A stretch of DNA of 64,000 bases from Desulfocapsa sp. GTDB taxonomy: Bacteria > Desulfobacterota > Desulfobulbia > Desulfobulbales > Desulfocapsaceae. The notes below the pieces were generated by a model. The model saw nothing but the letters and a program-made list of their open reading frames with translations. It was not told the DNA's origin and ran no database searches. Positions 7,604-16,886 of this stretch are shown piece after piece. Numbering within the stretch: the stretch's first letter is position 1; each line of letters opens with the position of its first letter. The DNA lies in assembly GCA_030145625.1 (NCBI GenBank), contig JAQYVF010000008.1, positions 1 through 64,000 on the forward strand, in the 5' to 3' direction. Both the position numbers and the translations under genes were made by a program.

Positions 7604-10000
7604 ATGAATACCAGTCTATACCCGCTCATGTCTTTACGTGACATTGTTGTTTTTCCGCACATGGTTGCCCCTCTGGTGGTTGGAAGGAGTAAGTCTATCC
7701 ATGCCCTGGAAGATGCCATGGAAAAACGAACTGAGATTTTTCTTGTGGCCCAGCAGGATTCCAGGGTCGATGATCCGGAAGAAAGTGAGATCTATAAAGT
7801 CGGTACCCTGGCTGTGGTTATGCAGCTCCTTCGTCTTCCTGATGGAACGATTAAGGCCTTAGTGGAAGGAAAGAGAAGGGCAGAAGTTGTTTCGTTTCTG
7901 CCTCATGAGCAGTTTATGCAGGCAGAGCTTCGAATCCGAGAGGACGTTGATCAGGATAAAGGAGAAACTGTTGTCTTTATACGTCAGTTGCGAGCAAAGT
8001 TTCAGGAGTTTGCTGCTCTCAATAGGAAAATACCGCGTGAGGTACTCAAATCGATTGATACCATAGAAGATAATGGGAAGTTGATTGATGTGGTCAGTGC
8101 CCATCTTCCTTTGAAATCGGATGAAAAACAGATCATTCTCGAAATTGATTCTCTCTCGGAAAGGGTCGAGAAAATCCTGAAGTATATTAATCGGGAAATT
8201 GAGCTTGCCGAGCTGGAAAAGGATATTAATGCGAGGGTGAAAAAACGTATGGGGAAAACCCAGCGTAACTATTTTCTTGGAGAAAAGGTCAAGGAAATCC
8301 AGACTGAAATTGGTCAGAATGAGGATGGCCTTGATGAGATAGGTGAACTGGAAGATATTGTAAGAAAGAAGAAATTACCTGTCATTGTTCGTGATCAGGC
8401 AAGAAAGGAGCTGAAAAAACTCCGCAACATGCCTCCCATGTCAGCTGAGACTACAGTCGTTCGCAATTATATAGACTGCATCCTCAACCTTCCCTGGGGA
8501 AAAAAGAGCAGGGCACGTCTGGATATTGATAAAGCTGAAACAATTCTTGATGAGGATCATTATGGCCTTGAAAAACCCAAGGAGCGGATTCTCGAATATC
8601 TGGCAGTACAGGCTCAGGTGAAAAAGCTACAGGGACCTATCCTCTGTCTTGTCGGGCCGCCAGGCGTTGGAAAGACTTCCATCAGTCGATCTATTGCCAG
8701 GGCCATGGCGAGAAAGTTCGTTCGCCTTTCCTTGGGAGGTGTACGCGATGAAGCTGAGATAAGAGGCCATCGGAGAACCTATGTGGGTGCAATGCCTGGA
8801 AAGATTATTCAGTCCATGCAAAAAGTCGGGGTCGCAAATCCAGTTTTTTGTCTTGATGAGGTGGACAAGATGAGTACTGATTTCCGGGGTGACCCATCTT
8901 CTGCACTTCTTGAAGTCTTGGATCCGGAACAGAATTTTGCATTTAATGATCACTACCTTGATCTTGATTACGACCTTTCTGAGATATTTTTTATTACGAC
9001 GGCCAATAATCTGGAAGGGATACCTCTGCCGTTACAGGATAGGATGGAGATCATCCGTCTCAATGGCTATACAGAGGAAGAGAAATTGAAAATTGCTGAG
9101 GGATTTCTCATTCCAAAGCAGCTGAAGGTTAACGGATTTAAACCGGAAGACATCATCATGACAGAGGGTGGAGTCATGGAGATTATTCGCCGTTATACAA
9201 GAGAAGCCGGAGTGAGGAGTTTTGAGCGAACCATAGCCTCGGTGTGTAGAAAAATAGCCAGGGACCGACTGAAGAAGAAGGTAACTGATAAAAAATACAA
9301 AATTACTGCCCAATCGATACTGAAATACCTGGGGACACCTAAATATCGATATGGCCTGGCCGAAGAGCGTGATGAGGTTGGCTTGACTACTGGGCTTGCT
9401 TGGACCTCTGTGGGTGGCGAAATACTGCAGATCGAGGCAACATTGATGCCTGGTACCGGGAAAATGACCGTCACCGGAAAGCTAGGGGAGGTCATGCAGG
9501 AGTCTGCTCAGGCAGCGCTCAGCTATGTTCGTTCCCGTGCCATGCGTCTAGGCCTAAGTGCTGATTTCTACCAGAAGTTGGATATCCATGTGCATGTCCC
9601 TGAAGGTGCTATTCCCAAGGATGGTCCTTCAGCCGGAATAACAATTGCCACCACTCTCGTTTCTGCTATTCTCAAACTGCCTGTGAGACATGATTTAGCC
9701 ATGACAGGAGAGATTACACTGCGTGGCAGGATTCTTCCCATTGGTGGCCTTACTGAGAAGTTGCTCGCTGCTAAGAGGGGAAATATCAGAGAGGTTATTA
9801 TCCCTAAGGCAAATGAGCGCAATCTTGCAGATGTTCCTGCAAAAATTCGCAAGAGTCTGGTCATTCATTGTATTGAAAATGTTGACGAAGTACTGGAAAA
9901 AGCGCTTGTTTTGAAAAAGAAAGAAACTTTGTTTAAGGATGTGTCTCTGGCTAGTGTTTATGGGGATTTCACAGTGTCTTCACATAATACTCCACAATGA
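7604..10000 (+). CDS. lon: Lon ATP-dependent serine protease
   Basis: Lon is a cytoplasmic AAA+ protease that removes misfolded and regulatory proteins. The 798-residue product has the N-terminal LON domain (about 6-200), Walker [10 protein letters not shown] (near 350), Walker [10 protein letters not shown] and a C-terminal S16 protease domain with the catalytic Ser in [11 protein letters not shown] (near 675) and the Lys in the following segment. GAGGTAAA precedes the ATG. In many bacteria Lon also controls motility regulators, which may matter for the flagellar genes downstream. Confidence 0.98.
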   Translation: MNTSLYPLMSLRDIVVFPHMVAPLVVGRSKSIHALEDAMEKRTEIFLVAQQDSRVDDPEESEIYKVGTLAVVMQLLRLPDGTIKALVEGKRRAEVVSFLPHEQFMQAELRIREDVDQDKGETVVFIRQLRAKFQEFAALNRKIPREVLKSIDTIEDNGKLIDVVSAHLPLKSDEKQIILEIDSLSERVEKILKYINREIELAELEKDINARVKKRMGKTQRNYFLGEKVKEIQTEIGQNEDGLDEIGELEDIVRKKKLPVIVRDQARKELKKLRNMPPMSAETTVVRNYIDCILNLPWGKKSRARLDIDKAETILDEDHYGLEKPKERILEYLAVQAQVKKLQGPILCLVGPPGVGKTSISRSIARAMARKFVRLSLGGVRDEAEIRGHRRTYVGAMPGKIIQSMQKVGVANPVFCLDEVDKMSTDFRGDPSSALLEVLDPEQNFAFNDHYLDLDYDLSEIFFITTANNLEGIPLPLQDRMEIIRLNGYTEEEKLKIAEGFLIPKQLKVNGFKPEDIIMTEGGVMEIIRRYTREAGVRSFERTIASVCRKIARDRLKKKVTDKKYKITAQSILKYLGTPKYRYGLAEERDEVGLTTGLAWTSVGGEILQIEATLMPGTGKMTVTGKLGEVMQESAQAALSYVRSRAMRLGLSADFYQKLDIHVHVPEGAIPKDGPSAGITIATTLVSAILKLPVRHDLAMTGEITLRGRILPIGGLTEKLLAAKRGNIREVIIPKANERNLADVPAKIRKSLVIHCIENVDEVLEKALVLKKKETLFKDVSLASVYGDFTVSSHNTPQ

Positions 10001-10031
10001 CTTACATAATACTTTTTACACACTTTTTTGC

Positions 10032-10060
10032 TTGACGGCTTAGGGTCTTCCTGTTAAAAA
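10032..10060 (+). promoter_or_regulatory. sigma-70 promoter for tRNA-Val/tRNA-Asp
   Basis: TTGACG, 17 nt, TAAAAA. The start site would fall near 10068, just before the tRNA-Val 5' end at 10082. Confidence 0.6.
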
Positions 10061-10081
10061 GATGTCCACAATTGATTGACG

Positions 10082-10157
10082 GGGCGGTTAGCTCAGCTGG
10101 GAGAGCATCGGCCTTACAAGCCGAGGGTCACAGGTTCGATCCCTGTACCGCCCACCA
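10082..10157 (+). tRNA. tRNA-Val (anticodon UAC)
   Basis: 76-nt tRNA with acceptor GGGCGGT/ACCGCCC, anticodon loop CTTACAA (UAC) and encoded CCA. It is followed after 16 nt by tRNA-Asp, probably in one transcript. Confidence 0.97.
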
Positions 10158-10173
10158 TTCAATTTGATTCTTA

Positions 10174-10250
10174 GGAGCGGTAGTTCAGCTGGTTAGAATA
10201 CCGGCCTGTCACGCCGGGGGTCGCGGGTTCGAGTCCCGTCCGCTCCGCCA
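10174..10250 (+). tRNA. tRNA-Asp (anticodon GUC)
   Basis: 77-nt tRNA with acceptor GGAGCGG/CCGCTCC, anticodon loop CTGTCAC (GUC) and encoded CCA. A strong terminator starts a few nt downstream. Confidence 0.97.
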
Positions 10251-10257
10251 AAAATCC

Positions 10258-10293
10258 AAGGGTTTAGCCGTCATGGCTAAACCCTTTTTTTTT
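10258..10293 (+). terminator. intrinsic terminator of the tRNA-Val/Asp transcript
   Basis: GGGTTTAGCC-GTCAT-GGCTAAACCC forms a perfect 10-bp stem followed by nine T residues. Confidence 0.93.
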
Positions 10294-10331
10294 CCTAGTT
10301 TGCCGAAAAGTGGGTCCACTCAAACCTATTT

Positions 10332-10427
10332 TGCTATAATGGCTTTTCCGTGAGGTTTGAATCCGAAAACTGAAGTTGCAGCTTAAGAGACCTGTCTGGA
10401 TGTTTAAATCCAGGCAGGTCTTTTTTT
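10332..10427 (+). ncRNA. candidate small RNA with own terminator
   Basis: An extended -10 element TGCTATAAT (10332-10340) lies about 50 nt before a textbook terminator (10386-10427), with no ORF between. A transcript of roughly 80 nt, starting near 10347, is implied. No known RNA family is recognised, and the -35 is poor. Confidence 0.35.
10386..10427 (+). terminator. second intrinsic terminator
   Basis: AGACCTGTCTGGAT and ATCCAGGCAGGTCT form a 14-bp stem (one G-U pair) with seven T residues. It follows the tRNA terminator by only about 100 nt, which suggests an independent short transcript. Confidence 0.9.
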
Positions 10428-11434
10428 GTTTACGATTATCATTTGAACTCAGCCAAACAAGAAGCAATCAAAGTAGCCATTGATACCATTAAATTATTCC
10501 TATTCCACAAAGTTAATTCTGTGCAGGTGGAAATCCAATGTATTTGGCAAGGTCTCCTTGATTCGAGTTTAAGCGGGATGACACTGGATGCGTTGAGATT
10601 CGTGGTAACTGCTTTTTTAAAAGGAGGGATTAAGACTCTGTCAAACCAGATTGGATATTTTATGAGTAAGTAAGTTTTTGCCAAAGCCACATTTGTTATG
10701 AAGTTCATAAGATTATTGCAGTCCAAATAAGAGTACGAGTGTAAATTGATATATTGACTTTAAGGAACATAATATTTACTTTGCGTATCTGTAAAGGATA
10801 AGTAGGTTGGTCTTTGTTGATGTACCGAGTATTTTACCCCTATTTTGTGTTGAGCCAGAATAATCCAAAAAGTTGAAGGGAAAATTTATCCAGGGTGTGT
10901 TGAATATAGAGCAACTTTCCGAATTGATTCTTGGAAAGCGAGGATATAACCAGGCATGACACGTCTAATAAGAACAAGTTGTATTATTGAATCCGCAATG
11001 GATAATATTCTTCACATTTAGTTATGTATGCCATATTGTTTAATTAGTATATTCAAGATGATATTCAAAAAAAATCAGTAAGTGCGTGCTCCGCATAAGA
11101 TACTCCTTTTGTGGTGCCGGAGGGATCAGCTTCAATAATCATTGAAGCATAAGTATCAAAAAACTATAGAAAATTTGTGTCTTTCGTAATGCTTTGCTTA
11201 TCAAAGGGATAATTGTGAGATGCATTTCAGACATAGCTAATACAATGTTTGATGTGAACAGTAACAGCTGCCGATTGTTTTTACTGTTTCTTGCCTGATG
11301 GTAAGTATATCTGTCTGATATCGAAAAGTTATCAACAAGCTGAAACGATAGCTAATAAACGAGACTGAAAACAATAAACTGATGACCTGTGAGTCAGGAG
11401 AAAACCTTTCTTACACACAATGAGAGGATAAATA
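10428..11434. other. gene-poor AT-rich stretch
   Basis: About 1 kb without a convincing gene. The only ORF (10443-10673, TTG start, 76 codons) lacks a Shine-Dalgarno and resembles nothing I recognise. The stretch lies directly downstream of tRNA genes, a common integration site, so decayed mobile DNA is possible, but I see no att repeat or integrase. Confidence 0.5.
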
Positions 11435-12121
11435 ATGCCTAACGAAAACATTTGTCCATTGTGCAGTTTTGACCAAATAAGTCATGAAACTCGTTTGGAA
11501 AAAGTATCTAATCATTTTGGCGGACACAAAGAAATATTGTTAGCTTATGATACTTGTCAACGGTGCGGCACTGATGGTGACTTTGCTAATAAAAATGGCG
11601 CGTTAATCCGTGAAGCAATAGATTCTTTACGGGTCGAGTCAGTAAAAACTATTCTTCAATATTTTTCAGATAATAAAGTAAATTTAGCTGGGATGGAACG
11701 TGCGCTTGAATTGCCGCAACGAACTTTGGCCAAATGGAAAAGAGGATCTCCTCCGCCATCTGCCGCAGGGGTTGCGCTATTAAGATTTTTAAGGTTATTT
11801 CCTTGGCTTGTTGATGTTGCTAATTACAATTTTGATTCTGAAGAAGGTCAACAAATTCATATTAAGGCAGCAATCGATACGTTACTGACTAAAATAAATT
11901 TTAAGGAGAATCAAAAAACTGACAATAATTTAATACCTGCAATATGGGTTGATTCTCTTTGTCTTGAAACCAGACCGGACGGTGTGTCTTCTTTAAGTTT
12001 CAGTACGTTATTGCCTGAAAAAGAAATGGAACAAGTACGATTGATGGTAGGAAAGGATCAGCTGAAGGCTATGATAGATTTATTATGTGAAAACCTGAAT
12101 TATTATCCTGTAAAAGATTAA
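11435..12121 (+). CDS. zinc-finger/HTH regulator, MqsA-antitoxin-like
   Basis: This 228-residue protein has an N-terminal zinc-binding pair CPLC (7-10) and CQRC (41-44), then a helix-turn-helix-like region (about 75-130: LAGMERALELPQRTLAKWKRG). That order is seen in MqsA/YgiT-type antitoxin regulators. The last 80 residues are not recognised. MqsA partners sit beside an MqsR toxin, but no toxin ORF is adjacent, so this may be a solo regulator or an antitoxin that lost its partner. A clear GAGAGGA ribosome site precedes the ATG. The gene is AT-rich and isolated between gene-poor stretches, consistent with transfer. DNA binding is inferred. Confidence 0.65.
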   Translation: MPNENICPLCSFDQISHETRLEKVSNHFGGHKEILLAYDTCQRCGTDGDFANKNGALIREAIDSLRVESVKTILQYFSDNKVNLAGMERALELPQRTLAKWKRGSPPPSAAGVALLRFLRLFPWLVDVANYNFDSEEGQQIHIKAAIDTLLTKINFKENQKTDNNLIPAIWVDSLCLETRPDGVSSLSFSTLLPEKEMEQVRLMVGKDQLKAMIDLLCENLNYYPVKD

Positions 12122-12433
12122 CAAAAAAACAGCCAACTGCTCATGTACTTGTTCCTTATTCGGCAAATGCCATGACTGGGCTAACAACAGAGTGACATCT
12201 GGATTTTGATTACTTTGAACGTGGTGAATTCTAGGCAGGTTTGTAATAGAGGGTAACGTCGAGGTCTGCTCCCTATTGTTTTTTGTGTGATCCGTCGTTA
12301 TGTCGTTGCCTGGAGGTGAGCTGTTGAAACCAATTTGCTCTGCCTAAAGTTTAAGGGATGAACTGTTATGACCAAATCTCTTTTTTCGTTTTAGGTGAGT
12401 CGAAAAGAGGTAATTGTATTTAACTGCCTAGTA
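12122..12433. other. intergenic, no feature seen
   Basis: 312 bp between the convergent MqsA-like and PilZ genes. I see no supported ORF, repeat or clear terminator. Confidence 0.4.
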
Positions 12434-12985
12434 TCAGGGTTTGTTTCTCGTTCTTGGCCTGCCGAGTCCCACTGCACCGTAGAGTTGGGTCAGGAAGGTT
12501 GTTGTAGTTTTTGATGGACTGATAAATTCTGCACCACATTTCCTTCCTTTAACCATCCGGATCTTGACCTGTTCTTTCATCCTGAAATTTGGCCCAATAT
12601 GACAGCTGACCAGCAGATCATCGCCGGAGACATATTTTTCTTTGGTTACCATGAGTAGTCCGCCAGGGCTTATATCCAAGATGATACCGTTGCTGCTTTT
12701 TCCGGTTTTCAGGTTGCGGCAATAGAGTTTGATATCTTCATCTAAGATCTGGCCCCTATTGATTCTCATATGTTTTCGCTTCACCACATTAACCAGATCC
12801 TGGTCCATGTCAGCTTCTTCCAAAGTGATATCTGGAAAGTCTTCGTCTTGTGATCTGTCGAGAGTAAGCGATGTGGTAGCCGACCTTCGTGAGTCTGAGG
12901 GCCTGGGCTTTGACTTTGCTTTTACGGGATGAGAATCTACGTTCTTTTGCAGCGTTTTAGATTTGAGAAATGTAAAAAAACTCAT
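12434..12985 (-). CDS. PilZ domain protein
   Basis: 183 residues. A low-complexity, charged N-terminal half (1-65) is followed by a PilZ domain with RKHMR (70-74) and DISPGG (104-109). These match the RxxxR and (D/N)xSxxG motifs that bind cyclic di-GMP. PilZ proteins act as c-di-GMP effectors, often on motility. It is transcribed alone, near a FliK/FhlB pair and two further PilZ genes, so a flagellar or surface role is likely but not shown. Confidence 0.85.
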   Translation of the reverse strand: MSFFTFLKSKTLQKNVDSHPVKAKSKPRPSDSRRSATTSLTLDRSQDEDFPDITLEEADMDQDLVNVVKRKHMRINRGQILDEDIKLYCRNLKTGKSSNGIILDISPGGLLMVTKEKYVSGDDLLVSCHIGPNFRMKEQVKIRMVKGRKCGAEFISPSKTTTTFLTQLYGAVGLGRPRTRNKP

Positions 12986-13570
12986 GGGTGAGTTAACCTT
13001 TTTCTTTGAATTGTTCGTTTGTTATTCCGGGCTTCTCTTTTGAGAAGCACAGCTACCGACTTGAATCCTGTGGGTATTTGTTTTTGTGTCAATAACAATT
13101 GTAAATGAAAATTCAGTAGGTTTTCTGCTGCAACAACTGAAGGTCACCTAACGATATCAAAACAGAAAGTTAGATGTCAAAGATTTTGAGGGAGGATCAC
13201 TGTTTTGCAGCTGTGATTTTCGGGCAGGTAATATTGAAAAGACATGAGTGGTAACGGGTATGGGATGGTCGATGTTACTTTGGTAATTACTTGAGGCCAC
13301 CTCGAAAAATTACCTTTTTGCCCAAGCTCTTCGTCACAGCCAAAAAAACAATGCTCACATATCGACTATATGCTGCGCTTATTTATTGTCTGCTCCTCGA
13401 TCTTGAACAAAAAATCTTATTTTTCAAGGTACCATTGACTTGTTATAAGTGAGATTTGTCTTGCTGTCAGGGGTGTACATTTTTCGGGAGCTTTAGTGGT
13501 TACTTCTTAATCGTTTTAGTGGGCTACTGTACTGGCTGGTAAGATTTGTGTAATATAAAAATGATGTTTC
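12986..13570. other. intergenic region with a palindromic element
   Basis: 585 bp between two minus-strand genes. No supported ORF. It contains the MITE-like element at 13295-13433. Confidence 0.5.
13295..13433. repeat. MITE-like element with terminal inverted repeats
   Basis: About 139 bp bounded by imperfect inverted repeats: GGCCACCTCGAAAAATTA on the left and, as reverse complement, GGTACCTTGAAAAATAA on the right. An internal palindrome CATATCGACTATATG lies near the centre. No ORF. Its form suggests a non-autonomous mobile element or structured intergenic repeat. Only one copy is present in this window. Confidence 0.45.
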
Positions 13571-13864
13571 TTATCTTTCAGTGGGTCCCATCTTGGTTTT
13601 GAATTTTTCATTTACCTGATAGACAAAGGCAAGAACTTCGGCAACTGTCTGGTAGAGTTCTGTCGGGATTTCGTCACCGAGTTTGATCTTGGACAGGAGT
13701 TCAACGAGGTTTGGGTCTTCCTGGATATGGACTCCAGCTTCTCGGGCTGTGTCGATTATGCGCTTGGCAATTTCTCCTTTACCAGTGGCAACTATCTTGG
13801 GTGAGGATCCTTTCTGTTCGTCGTAAAGAATGGCGACTGCCTTTTCAATTTCTTTTTTCTTCAT
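13571..13864 (-). CDS. FhlB-like protein (FlhB C-terminal domain homologue)
   Basis: 97 residues matching the cytoplasmic C-terminal domain of FlhB (AVAILYDEQKGSSPKIVATGKGEIAKRIIDTAREAGVHI). Full FlhB is the flagellar type III export switch, with four membrane segments and an NPTH autocleavage site. Here both are absent, as in the separate FhlB/FlhX proteins of other bacteria. It starts 4 nt after the FliK-like gene stop. FliK signals through the FlhB C-domain, so the pairing suggests a role in hook-length or export-specificity switching. Confidence 0.88.
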   Translation of the reverse strand: MKKKEIEKAVAILYDEQKGSSPKIVATGKGEIAKRIIDTAREAGVHIQEDPNLVELLSKIKLGDEIPTELYQTVAEVLAFVYQVNEKFKTKMGPTER

Positions 13865-13867
13865 ACC

Positions 13868-14902
13868 TTATACCTTTGTATCCAGCATGGATTCATCTTC
13901 CGGGATCAATTGTTGAATAAGTGCACTGGCTGGATCTTCTGCTGTGTCTGAAAAACTGAGGTTTAATAGATTGGTGGAGCTGATGTTGTTCTTCAGGTCA
14001 TCCTGGTATCTACTGGTAAAGTGTTCTTTCTCTTCTGACTCGCAGGAGAAATGTATTGAAAGGTCTTTTTCTGATTGGGTAAAATGGATTTCTATGTTGC
14101 CAAGGGGTTTGAGATTCAGGTGCAGTGAAAACAAGAGAAGATGGTTCTTGCTTTTGGCTTTGTCAGTAGTTTGGTCTTTGTTAACAAGAAGATATCCGTG
14201 ATCAAGAAAAGGAAGGGGGAGAGAATAAATGAACTGGTTTTCAGATTTTAACTTTAATTTTGCAATTTGGTAGAGTTCCAGAGTTTCAAAAAAACGATTG
14301 GTTGTTTCAGCAACTGTTTCTGCATTTTTGAAAAGAGTAGCAATTTCCAAAAGGGCCTTGTTTAGTGTCTCTGCACCAGTCTTACTACCTCCTTTTGTCA
14401 GTAGGGCATCAAGTGATAGACCAAGACGATCAATGAGTTGCTTAAGAACCGTTCTGTCATTGTTGTTGCCTAAGGGGAATTGTTGCAGGCTATCCAGGTT
14501 GTCTTGAGTGGAAGTGCTTTCTGTGTCAATAGGAGGAGAAGAGGTAGTGCTTAATGACTGGAAGAGTCCGCTAACATCAAAATTTTTACCAAGAAGTGTT
14601 ATTATTTTGCCAAAGGCAGATGGTGGGTCATCGGAAATGATTTTGAGTTCTACCAAGGGGGTGGTGGTCAGTACTTGAAGCTTGAGTTTGGCCCCTGGGC
14701 TTAAGCTTACCGTATCACTTTGGGCAAGTATGTTTTGTTCATGAATACTTAAGAAAAAACGGTTGCGACCAGCTGATTTCAAGACAGTGGCAGTAAATAT
14801 TTGGCCAGGTTGAGCGTGTTGCTGGGATTGTTGCCTGGCATCGGAGTCTGAGGTGGAAGAACCGACTGGTTTAATAGGTGAAAGTGGTTTGATGGTATTC
14901 AT
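13868..14902 (-). CDS. FliK-like flagellar hook-length control protein
   Basis: 344 residues with a Ser/Thr/Gln-rich, low-complexity N-terminal half and a C-terminal domain (about 225-310) whose strand pattern LNLKPLGNIEIHFTQSEKDLSIHFSCES matches the FliK C-terminal (Flg_hook) domain, where LGxVEV/I-type motifs are typical. FliK is a secreted molecular ruler that makes the export gate switch from hook to filament substrates. The directly following FhlB-like gene supports this. The sequence is divergent, and the cluster may hold a second FliK elsewhere in the genome. Confidence 0.75.
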   Translation of the reverse strand: MNTIKPLSPIKPVGSSTSDSDARQQSQQHAQPGQIFTATVLKSAGRNRFFLSIHEQNILAQSDTVSLSPGAKLKLQVLTTTPLVELKIISDDPPSAFGKIITLLGKNFDVSGLFQSLSTTSSPPIDTESTSTQDNLDSLQQFPLGNNNDRTVLKQLIDRLGLSLDALLTKGGSKTGAETLNKALLEIATLFKNAETVAETTNRFFETLELYQIAKLKLKSENQFIYSLPLPFLDHGYLLVNKDQTTDKAKSKNHLLLFSLHLNLKPLGNIEIHFTQSEKDLSIHFSCESEEKEHFTSRYQDDLKNNISSTNLLNLSFSDTAEDPASALIQQLIPEDESMLDTKV

Positions 14903-15015
14903 ATTACTCTTTCGGTTTCCATAGAGGCAATCTTAACCACCTAATTAGTAAGGAGTTGTCTGGAAATAAGCTGAAAGAAGCAAGAAACAAAGTACGTGTT
15001 GCGGTCAAACAACAA

Positions 15016-15693
15016 TCAGTCGACTGTCTGTATTCGTTCTCGAAGCTGCATCCTTTGTTCTTGGAGACAGTCAGAAATAATAGAATCTCTGTGTTTGGAA
15101 GAGACATGATCAAAATGAAAAGCTACCTGGTAACGACCACGTCGCAATCGCTTAGTTCTGATAATGTGAGCTGCGCATTCAATTAGTACATTTGTATGTT
15201 TGAGACTGATTTCAATATTGAGTCGATGGTTATTCTTAGGTTGAGCCGGAAGGATGGCAAGAACTCCGCTTCCGGATAAATCGAGAGTTTCACCCTGGAG
15301 CGTCCAGTAGTTGTTCCGATCTTCTGAAGGTCCGGGTTCGTAGATTACATTAATTTCCATCCGGGTGTCGACACGAAAATATTCTCTCAAACTTGTGGGA
15401 TCTACGGAGTTCTTGGCATTAAGCTCAAGGGTACGATCTCCATTGATATCCAAAATTTCTGCTGTGAGGGTGAGAGATACTTTTTCTCCTTTGATAGAAA
15501 TGGGACAGAGTTGATTGGTATCAATATTGGATGGAAGCTGTTTGGGGGGGAAGACCAGGAAAAAGTTGGGGGCAAGAGATTCTTTATAAATGCATTTTAG
15601 GCGGATTGTTTGACCTTCTGTGGTTGAAATGTCAATTTCTGCACCTGCACTGTCTATAATTTTTTTGACTATATCTGTGATTGATGAATTCAC
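15016..15693 (-). CDS. YcgR-like PilZ protein
   Basis: 225 residues. The N-terminal barrel-like domain (about 1-95) resembles the YcgR-N/PilZN flagellar-brake module. The PilZ domain follows with REYFR (103-107) and DLSGSG (138-143), the c-di-GMP-binding motifs. YcgR proteins slow the flagellar motor when c-di-GMP is high. It lies next to a paralogue (15750-16439) of the same architecture and upstream of fliC on the opposite strand. A motility role is inferred from family and context. Confidence 0.85.
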   Translation of the reverse strand: MNSSITDIVKKIIDSAGAEIDISTTEGQTIRLKCIYKESLAPNFFLVFPPKQLPSNIDTNQLCPISIKGEKVSLTLTAEILDINGDRTLELNAKNSVDPTSLREYFRVDTRMEINVIYEPGPSEDRNNYWTLQGETLDLSGSGVLAILPAQPKNNHRLNIEISLKHTNVLIECAAHIIRTKRLRRGRYQVAFHFDHVSSKHRDSIISDCLQEQRMQLRERIQTVD

Positions 15694-15749
15694 TGCAAAA
15701 AGCCTTTATCAAGGGAGTTGGTAACGAGAAGAGGTGATGCGATAAGATT

Positions 15750-16439
15750 TCAGGAATCCTTGACTTGAACCTTCAATCGCAGGAGTCGCCGCTGAGCCAC
15801 CAGGCAGCAACCTATGATTTTATCACGATCTTCGTCCTCAATATGATCAAAACGGTAGGCGGCATCCCAGAGTTTTTCCGTGAGTTGTGAAATGCGTACC
15901 GGTGAAGCAAGGGTAGAAACAACACTCATTTCAGCCAATGGTAAAGCCAGTTCCAACCTGACCTGGGTGTTTGGTGGAGGGGCCGTCTTGAAACTTGCGC
16001 GCAGGCCACTGCCACTGAGGTCAACTGTTGTTCCCATGATTTTCCAACTGTCTTCAGGATCTCCAAATCCTTCTGGAATCAATGACTTGATGACAATGGG
16101 GACGGTGCAGTCAACTCGAAAATACTCACGCATCTGTTCATGACTGATGGTTTTCTGGGCCACCATTTCAAGGGTCTGGTCATTAACAATCTGAATAATC
16201 TTGCTTTCCAGGGATACGCTTTTTCCGCCCAGATCCAGATTGATGAGACAGGAAGTGTTCATGTCAATCTTGTTCTCAGGCAGGGTGCCTGGCTTGAATA
16301 ACAGTTTAAAGTGAGTTGTCTCTGTTTTTTTAAATACACACTGAATCAGCAGGCGGTCATCCATATCACGGATGGGTAGAAAAACACGGACAGGTTTGTT
16401 GTCAGAAATTTGTGGGAAAAAATTTTCTAGATCTGTCAC
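15750..16439 (-). CDS. YcgR-like PilZ protein, tandem paralogue
   Basis: 229 residues with the same layout as its downstream neighbour: an N-terminal YcgR-type domain and a PilZ domain with REYFR (104-108) and DLSGSG (140-145). Identity between the two is clear at the motifs and around EYFRVD but low elsewhere, so the duplication is old. They probably form one transcript divergent from fliC. Two flagellar-brake-type proteins could give graded or target-specific c-di-GMP responses. Confidence 0.85.
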   Translation of the reverse strand: MTDLENFFPQISDNKPVRVFLPIRDMDDRLLIQCVFKKTETTHFKLLFKPGTLPENKIDMNTSCLINLDLGGKSVSLESKIIQIVNDQTLEMVAQKTISHEQMREYFRVDCTVPIVIKSLIPEGFGDPEDSWKIMGTTVDLSGSGLRASFKTAPPPNTQVRLELALPLAEMSVVSTLASPVRISQLTEKLWDAAYRFDHIEDEDRDKIIGCCLVAQRRLLRLKVQVKDS

Positions 16440-16711
16440 GGATGATCCTTGAGGCAGTATTGATGCTAATCAGGATATGTGAAGGTTGATTTAATCCTGA
16501 ACCATTTATAATCATAGATACTTTATCACCTATGAAATTTTCTATCAAGCTACTATATAAAAAATGAACGATGACGTACAATCTATGTAGGTGTTTTTAT
16601 CACAATGTTCATTTGGCCAATTGGTGTGGCCCTGGTGTATTTAGTATCGTGTTAGAATTGTCACTGATTGTATGAAAATGGAATTATTTTCTAGAATTAT
16701 TCATTTTATCC

Positions 16712-16739
16712 TAAAGCTCTCATGACGTCTTGTCGATAT
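16712..16739 (+). promoter_or_regulatory. sigma-28 (FliA) promoter of flagellin
   Basis: TAAA, 16 nt, GTCGATAT, close to the FliA consensus TAAA-N15-GCCGATAA. The same TAAA-N16-xCCGATAT layout occurs before the flgM operon in this window. Confidence 0.65.
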
Positions 16740-16845
16740 GTACGGTAAGGGTCAAACCAACACCCGGTTTAACCCGAGATAATTAACTTTAAAAATCAAC
16801 TTTTAAGGAGGGAAAGAAACTAGTAGTAAAGCAATCGATGTAAGC

Positions 16846-16886
16846 GGGCAAGGACGCCCAATCTATCAAATTCATGGAGGATCACC
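16846..16886 (+). promoter_or_regulatory. candidate CsrA-binding leader of flagellin mRNA
   Basis: GGGC-AAGGAC-GCCC (16846-16859) is a short hairpin with AAGGA in its loop, the classical CsrA target. The Shine-Dalgarno ATGGAGGA (16874-16881) gives a second GGA site over the ribosome-binding region. CsrA and FliW are encoded at 52.4-53.0 kb, so the CsrA-FliW-flagellin feedback circuit known from Bacillus and Campylobacter is likely. Confidence 0.6.

Larger units (their letters stand above)
16440..16886 (+). promoter_or_regulatory. flagellin upstream region and leader
   Basis: 447 bp between divergent pilZ and fliC. It contains a sigma-28-like promoter (16712-16739), an upstream AAGGAGGG that is not near any start, the GGA hairpin (16846-16859) and the fliC Shine-Dalgarno. 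No ORF is supported. The leader of roughly 140 nt is long enough for translational control. Confidence 0.6.

Noticed and set aside
10443-10673. 76-residue TTG-start ORF
   Set aside because: No Shine-Dalgarno, no recognised family and it begins just after a terminator. Kept only as a note in the gene-poor stretch.
16600-16700. Sigma-54 promoter for flagellin
   Set aside because: TGG-rich segments near 16613-16635 do not give a TGGCAC-N5-TTGC match. The sigma-28 site fits better.
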